Source: Jannaschia pagri
GTDB lineage: Bacteria > Pseudomonadota > Alphaproteobacteria > Rhodobacterales > Rhodobacteraceae
DNA: 64,000 bases
Assembly (NCBI RefSeq): GCF_019655435.1
Contig: NZ_BPFH01000005.1
Coordinates: 124,001 to 188,000, forward strand
Direction: 5' to 3'
Within the stretch, counting starts at the first letter, position 1. Each line of letters starts with the position of its first letter. Below the pieces are notes generated by a model that was not told the DNA's origin, did no database searches, and saw only the letters and a program-made list of their open reading frames with translations. This document shows, one piece after another, positions 61,250 through 64,000 of the stretch. The translations under genes and the position numbers were made by a program.

Positions 61250-62876
61250 GGAAACCCTCTTGACCCGTCGCCCGCGCCACAGCGGCAAGCACGGCGTCGG
61301 GTGTCGTTTCGGCCCAGCGGGCGAGGATATGGTGATCCGGCCGGATCAGATAAACGGCACCCGGTGCGTCACCGAGAAAGCGAGCGGCCACCTCTGCCGT
61401 TGGCCTCTCGATATGCAGATGCGCCAAGCCAGGGACACTCAGATTGGCCTGTCCAAGTGTCAGGACGGTGAAACCGTCGGTCAATGCGTCAAGTAAGAAG
61501 CCATTCCCCAATGGCCCGTCGCAGCAGGCCGACCCGGGCCGCGTCTTGACCGGACCATCGAAATCATCGGGTCCAAAGCCATGGTGAGCCTCATAAACGC
61601 AGGGCACCGATAGTCGTCCCGAATTAACCAACGGCCGCGCGAAGGCATAGCGCCCGGCGAGGTCCAAAACCGCATCGCGGAACAACCGCGACGCATCGGT
61701 CTTTGGCGTCATGAAATCGGTGGAGCGCGACGAATTCAGGATGTTTTCATCGGCGGCAAAGGCCCGCTCCGTATGGTAGCTGTCCAGCAGGGGCTGACCC
61801 GCCTTGCCTTTCACGACGAGATCCAGCTTCCACGCCAGGTTTTCTGCATCTTGCACGCCCGAGTTCGCCCCACGCGCCCCAAACGGAGACACCTGATGGG
61901 CGCTGTCCCCGGCAAAGAACACAGGTCCATGGCGAAACTGCCGCATCCGACGGCACTGGAACCGATAGATCGAGGTCCAGACCAAGTCATAGGCGGGGAC
62001 CTCTCCGGTCTGGCTGGATAACATCGCATCAACACGGGCCCGCACGCGGTCGTCCTGCAACTCCACCTCGCGGACGATGTCGGAGCCCAGCTGAAAGTCG
62101 ATGCGCCAAACGTCATCGGGCTGCTTATGCAGCAGAGCCGATTGACCGCTGTCTTTGAAGGGCGGCTGAAACCAGAACCACCGCTCGGTCGGGAAATCTG
62201 CGGACATGCGGACGTCTGCGATCAGAAAGTTGTCCTCAAAAACACGACCGTCGAACCCAAGCCCCATCATTTTGCGCAGCGGTGACCGGGCGCCATCACA
62301 GGCGATCAGGTAATCCGCCTCCAGGCTGTAGGGACCGTCTGGGGTGTCGACCTCTAGCCGCGCGTGATCGTCCCGCACCTCTAACCCGGTGACCCGATTG
62401 CCGCCCCGGATTTCGATGGGGGCTCCGGCCGCTTGTTCGCGCCGAATGGCCTTAACCATCGCCTGCTCGAAATAAGGCTGCTGAAGATTGATGAAGGCCG
62501 GGTGCCGGTCCCCCGGCTCGGGTTGCAGATCGAATTGGAACAACTGCCCGTCACCGTGGAACACGCGGCCCCGGCTCCAGACAATTCCCTTGTCCATCAT
62601 AGGGGCCGCAGCCCCGAGCCTATGGGCAATGTCCAACGTCCGCTTGGCGAAACAGATCGCTTTGCTGCCCTGCCCCGGCCCCGCGTGATCATCCAGCACC
62701 ACCACCGGCGTGCCCCGTCGCCCGAGATCCAGCGCCAGCGTCAACCCAACAGGCCCGCCGCCCACCACCACGACCGGATGACGGACACAAGCATCTTGGT
62801 CCGCCACACGCGCATAGGGGTATAGGTCAAAGGCTAGGTCATAGTTTGCCTGCACCGCATTGCCGGTCGAGGTCAT
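61233..62876 (-). CDS. FAD-dependent aromatic-ring monooxygenase (PHBH/MhpA-like)
   Basis: A 547-residue class A flavoprotein hydroxylase. The FAD/NADH motifs are GGGPVG near residue 39 (VVVVGGGPVGLTLALDLGRRG), a second DG motif (LIACDGARSPLRKMMGL) and GDSAHQVSPFGARGANSGVQDAENLAWKL, all typical of MhpA/PHBH-like enzymes. The C-terminal thioredoxin-like part with GNGFLLDALTDGFTVLTLG is also expected. It probably hydroxylates an aromatic acid or phenol. The start ATG 62876 has GGAG 9 nt upstream. The MBL-fold gene lies upstream of it on the same strand, and DUF2783 overlaps its end, so it belongs to this small operon. Confidence 0.88.
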   Translation of the reverse strand: MTSTGNAVQANYDLAFDLYPYARVADQDACVRHPVVVVGGGPVGLTLALDLGRRGTPVVVLDDHAGPGQGSKAICFAKRTLDIAHRLGAAAPMMDKGIVWSRGRVFHGDGQLFQFDLQPEPGDRHPAFINLQQPYFEQAMVKAIRREQAAGAPIEIRGGNRVTGLEVRDDHARLEVDTPDGPYSLEADYLIACDGARSPLRKMMGLGFDGRVFEDNFLIADVRMSADFPTERWFWFQPPFKDSGQSALLHKQPDDVWRIDFQLGSDIVREVELQDDRVRARVDAMLSSQTGEVPAYDLVWTSIYRFQCRRMRQFRHGPVFFAGDSAHQVSPFGARGANSGVQDAENLAWKLDLVVKGKAGQPLLDSYHTERAFAADENILNSSRSTDFMTPKTDASRLFRDAVLDLAGRYAFARPLVNSGRLSVPCVYEAHHGFGPDDFDGPVKTRPGSACCDGPLGNGFLLDALTDGFTVLTLGQANLSVPGLAHLHIERPTAEVAARFLGDAPGAVYLIRPDHHILARWAETTPDAVLAAVARATGQEGFHAPEA

Positions 62877-63012
62877 AGGTGATGCTCCGCTTGGGCCGCA
62901 TAGGAGGACAAGGCGGTCCTTTGGTAGGTCGGGACACCTAACGCGCCGCCTGCGCGAAAACACAAACCGCCCCCTCCGCCGCTCGCAGGACGGAGACTAT
63001 GAGTCGGGCCAA

Positions 63013-63963
63013 TCATCCCTGCAACGCCTCCCACATCTCCAGGTCGCGCTGAGCGGTCCAGATCCTGGGTGTGTCAATGTCACGGGCTTCGTCATAGGCG
63101 CGGGCCACATTGAACGGCAGGCAATGCTCATAGATCGCATAGTCGTGAAACTTCGGGTCGCAGGTGTCGCGCACCGCGTGCCAAGCCTCTTTCAACGATC
63201 CCCCCCGCAGGGCGACCCGGGCCGCTGGGCGGTATGTGGATCGGACGAAATCGGTGGTCGAGGTAATGGCGCGGTCGACCGCCTCCGCCCCAATCAGCGC
63301 TCCACCGCGTCCAGGCGCAATTGCGTCGAGATCGAAAGCACGGATCCGCGCAAGCGTGTCGGGCCAGTCGTGAAAATGACCATCTCCACAGTAGCAAGCC
63401 GAGCGATCCTCTACGATGTCGCCGGTGAACATGGTGTTCGCATCCGGCACATAGACGACCGCGTCACCCGCCGTATGGGCGCGGCCCAATCGCGTGATGT
63501 CCACACGGCGCTTGCCTAGGTAAACAGTCATGCGGTCATTGAAGGTTGTGGTCGGCCAGGTGAGGCCCGGAATACTCTCATGACCTTCGAACAGACGGGG
63601 GAAGCGTTGGAACTCGCTATCCCAATCCTCCTGCCCCCGTTCAGCGACCATGGCCCGCGCAGCCTCTGACATGATGATCTGGCCCGCGCCGTAGGCCGAA
63701 GCCCCCAGCACGCGGACAGCGTGATAATGGGTCAGCACCACATGGCTGATCGGCTTATCGGTGACCGAGCGGACCTTTTCGATGACCTTCTGGGCAAGTC
63801 GCGGCGTTGCCTGGGCTTCGACCACCATGACACTGTCATCGCCGATGATAACACCCGAATTTGGGTCCCCCTCGGCGGTGAACGCCCAAAGATCGCGACC
63901 AATCTCGTCGAATGTGATGGTCTTCTCGGTCATATCCCCCTGGGAGGCAAAGGTCTTGGTCAT
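63013..63963 (-). CDS. MBL-fold hydrolase with altered metal motif
   Basis: A 316-residue metallo-beta-lactamase-fold protein. The first metal motif reads THYHAVR: His79 and His81 are present, but the Asp and His of the usual HxHxDH are Val83 and Arg84. Other ligands (His in GRAHTAGD, Asp in TGDIVE) are conserved, so one metal site may be lost. It heads the minus-strand operon with the FAD monooxygenase and DUF2783 genes, a gene set I know from other proteobacteria, suggesting one aromatic-compound pathway. CAGGAG lies about 8 nt before ATG 63963. Confidence 0.85.
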   Translation of the reverse strand: MTKTFASQGDMTEKTITFDEIGRDLWAFTAEGDPNSGVIIGDDSVMVVEAQATPRLAQKVIEKVRSVTDKPISHVVLTHYHAVRVLGASAYGAGQIIMSEAARAMVAERGQEDWDSEFQRFPRLFEGHESIPGLTWPTTTFNDRMTVYLGKRRVDITRLGRAHTAGDAVVYVPDANTMFTGDIVEDRSACYCGDGHFHDWPDTLARIRAFDLDAIAPGRGGALIGAEAVDRAITSTTDFVRSTYRPAARVALRGGSLKEAWHAVRDTCDPKFHDYAIYEHCLPFNVARAYDEARDIDTPRIWTAQRDLEMWEALQG

Positions 63964-64000
63964 CTCGATTGCTCCTGGAGGACAGCGATAAACTGGGGTG

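Noticed and set aside
1-64000. CRISPR array, rRNA operon, transposase or prophage
   Set aside because: No regularly spaced repeats, no rRNA sequence and no transposase, integrase, capsid or terminase motif were seen on either strand.

Overview
The window is 64 kb of GC-rich, gene-dense chromosome from an alphaproteobacterium, most likely a member of the marine Roseobacter group (Rhodobacteraceae/Roseobacteraceae). The evidence is the mix of families: a TRAP transporter with sugar-acid catabolism, a lone ctaD followed by a DUF2244 gene, DUF6552, DUF4453, DUF1178 and DUF2783 proteins, small RTX proteins, and a cisplatin-response ATP-dependent DNA ligase with its exonuclease. It looks like ordinary chromosome. 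I see no phage, plasmid or transposase gene, no CRISPR array and no rRNA. The only tRNA is tRNA-Leu(GAG).

Layout. 1-7133 (minus): an operon of YmdB-like phosphodiesterase, EamA exporter and a truncated SLC13 carrier, then a CUT1 sugar ABC transporter (binding protein plus two permeases, no ATPase). 7358-11433 (plus): a SnoaL-like protein, argC, two small exported proteins and an orphan fliG-like gene with altered motor residues. 11434-12155 holds no supported gene. 12156-15648: a translationally coupled DNA-repair operon (exonuclease, esterase, ligase). 15674-23783: class I amidotransferase, glcG/glcB, a 52-residue DUF2256 protein, pepN, an SDR and an acyltransferase. 23857-25883: tRNA-Leu and a tandem pair of small RTX proteins separated by AT-rich DNA. 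26007-33766: lipB, ctaD, DUF2244, modABC, DUF1178, a glutathione peroxidase and an HDAC-like deacetylase.

33788-52774 is the main accessory region, a 19-kb catabolic island. A minus-strand operon encodes an SDR, an IlvD-type sugar-acid dehydratase, a fumarylacetoacetase-family hydrolase and a 2-hydroxyacid dehydrogenase. These fit a non-phosphorylative route: sugar acid, 2-keto-3-deoxy acid, 2,4-diketo acid, then pyruvate plus a hydroxyacid. Next to it lie a GntR/FadR-type regulator and a roughly 12-kb plus-strand operon. That operon holds a TRAP transporter (DctP, DctQ, DctM), an enolase-superfamily dehydratase, a UxaA-type dehydratase, two phytanoyl-CoA-dioxygenase-like oxygenases, Gfo/Idh, AroE-like and beta-hydroxyacid dehydrogenases, a secreted DUF4453 protein and an EamA exporter. 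The combination suggests a modified or unusual acidic sugar or cyclitol that must be hydroxylated or dealkylated before dehydration. The substrate cannot be read from the sequence.

53075-57894 is the most unusual locus. A SARP/BTAD-like regulator lies between two vanadium-haloperoxidase/PAP2-superfamily proteins. One has lost key catalytic residues and the other has all three phosphatase/haloperoxidase motifs intact. 57891-63963 returns to metabolism: pxpA, an MddA/ICMT-like membrane methyltransferase, an NAD(P)-binding protein, ubiG, and a set of MBL-fold protein, FAD monooxygenase and DUF2783 protein.
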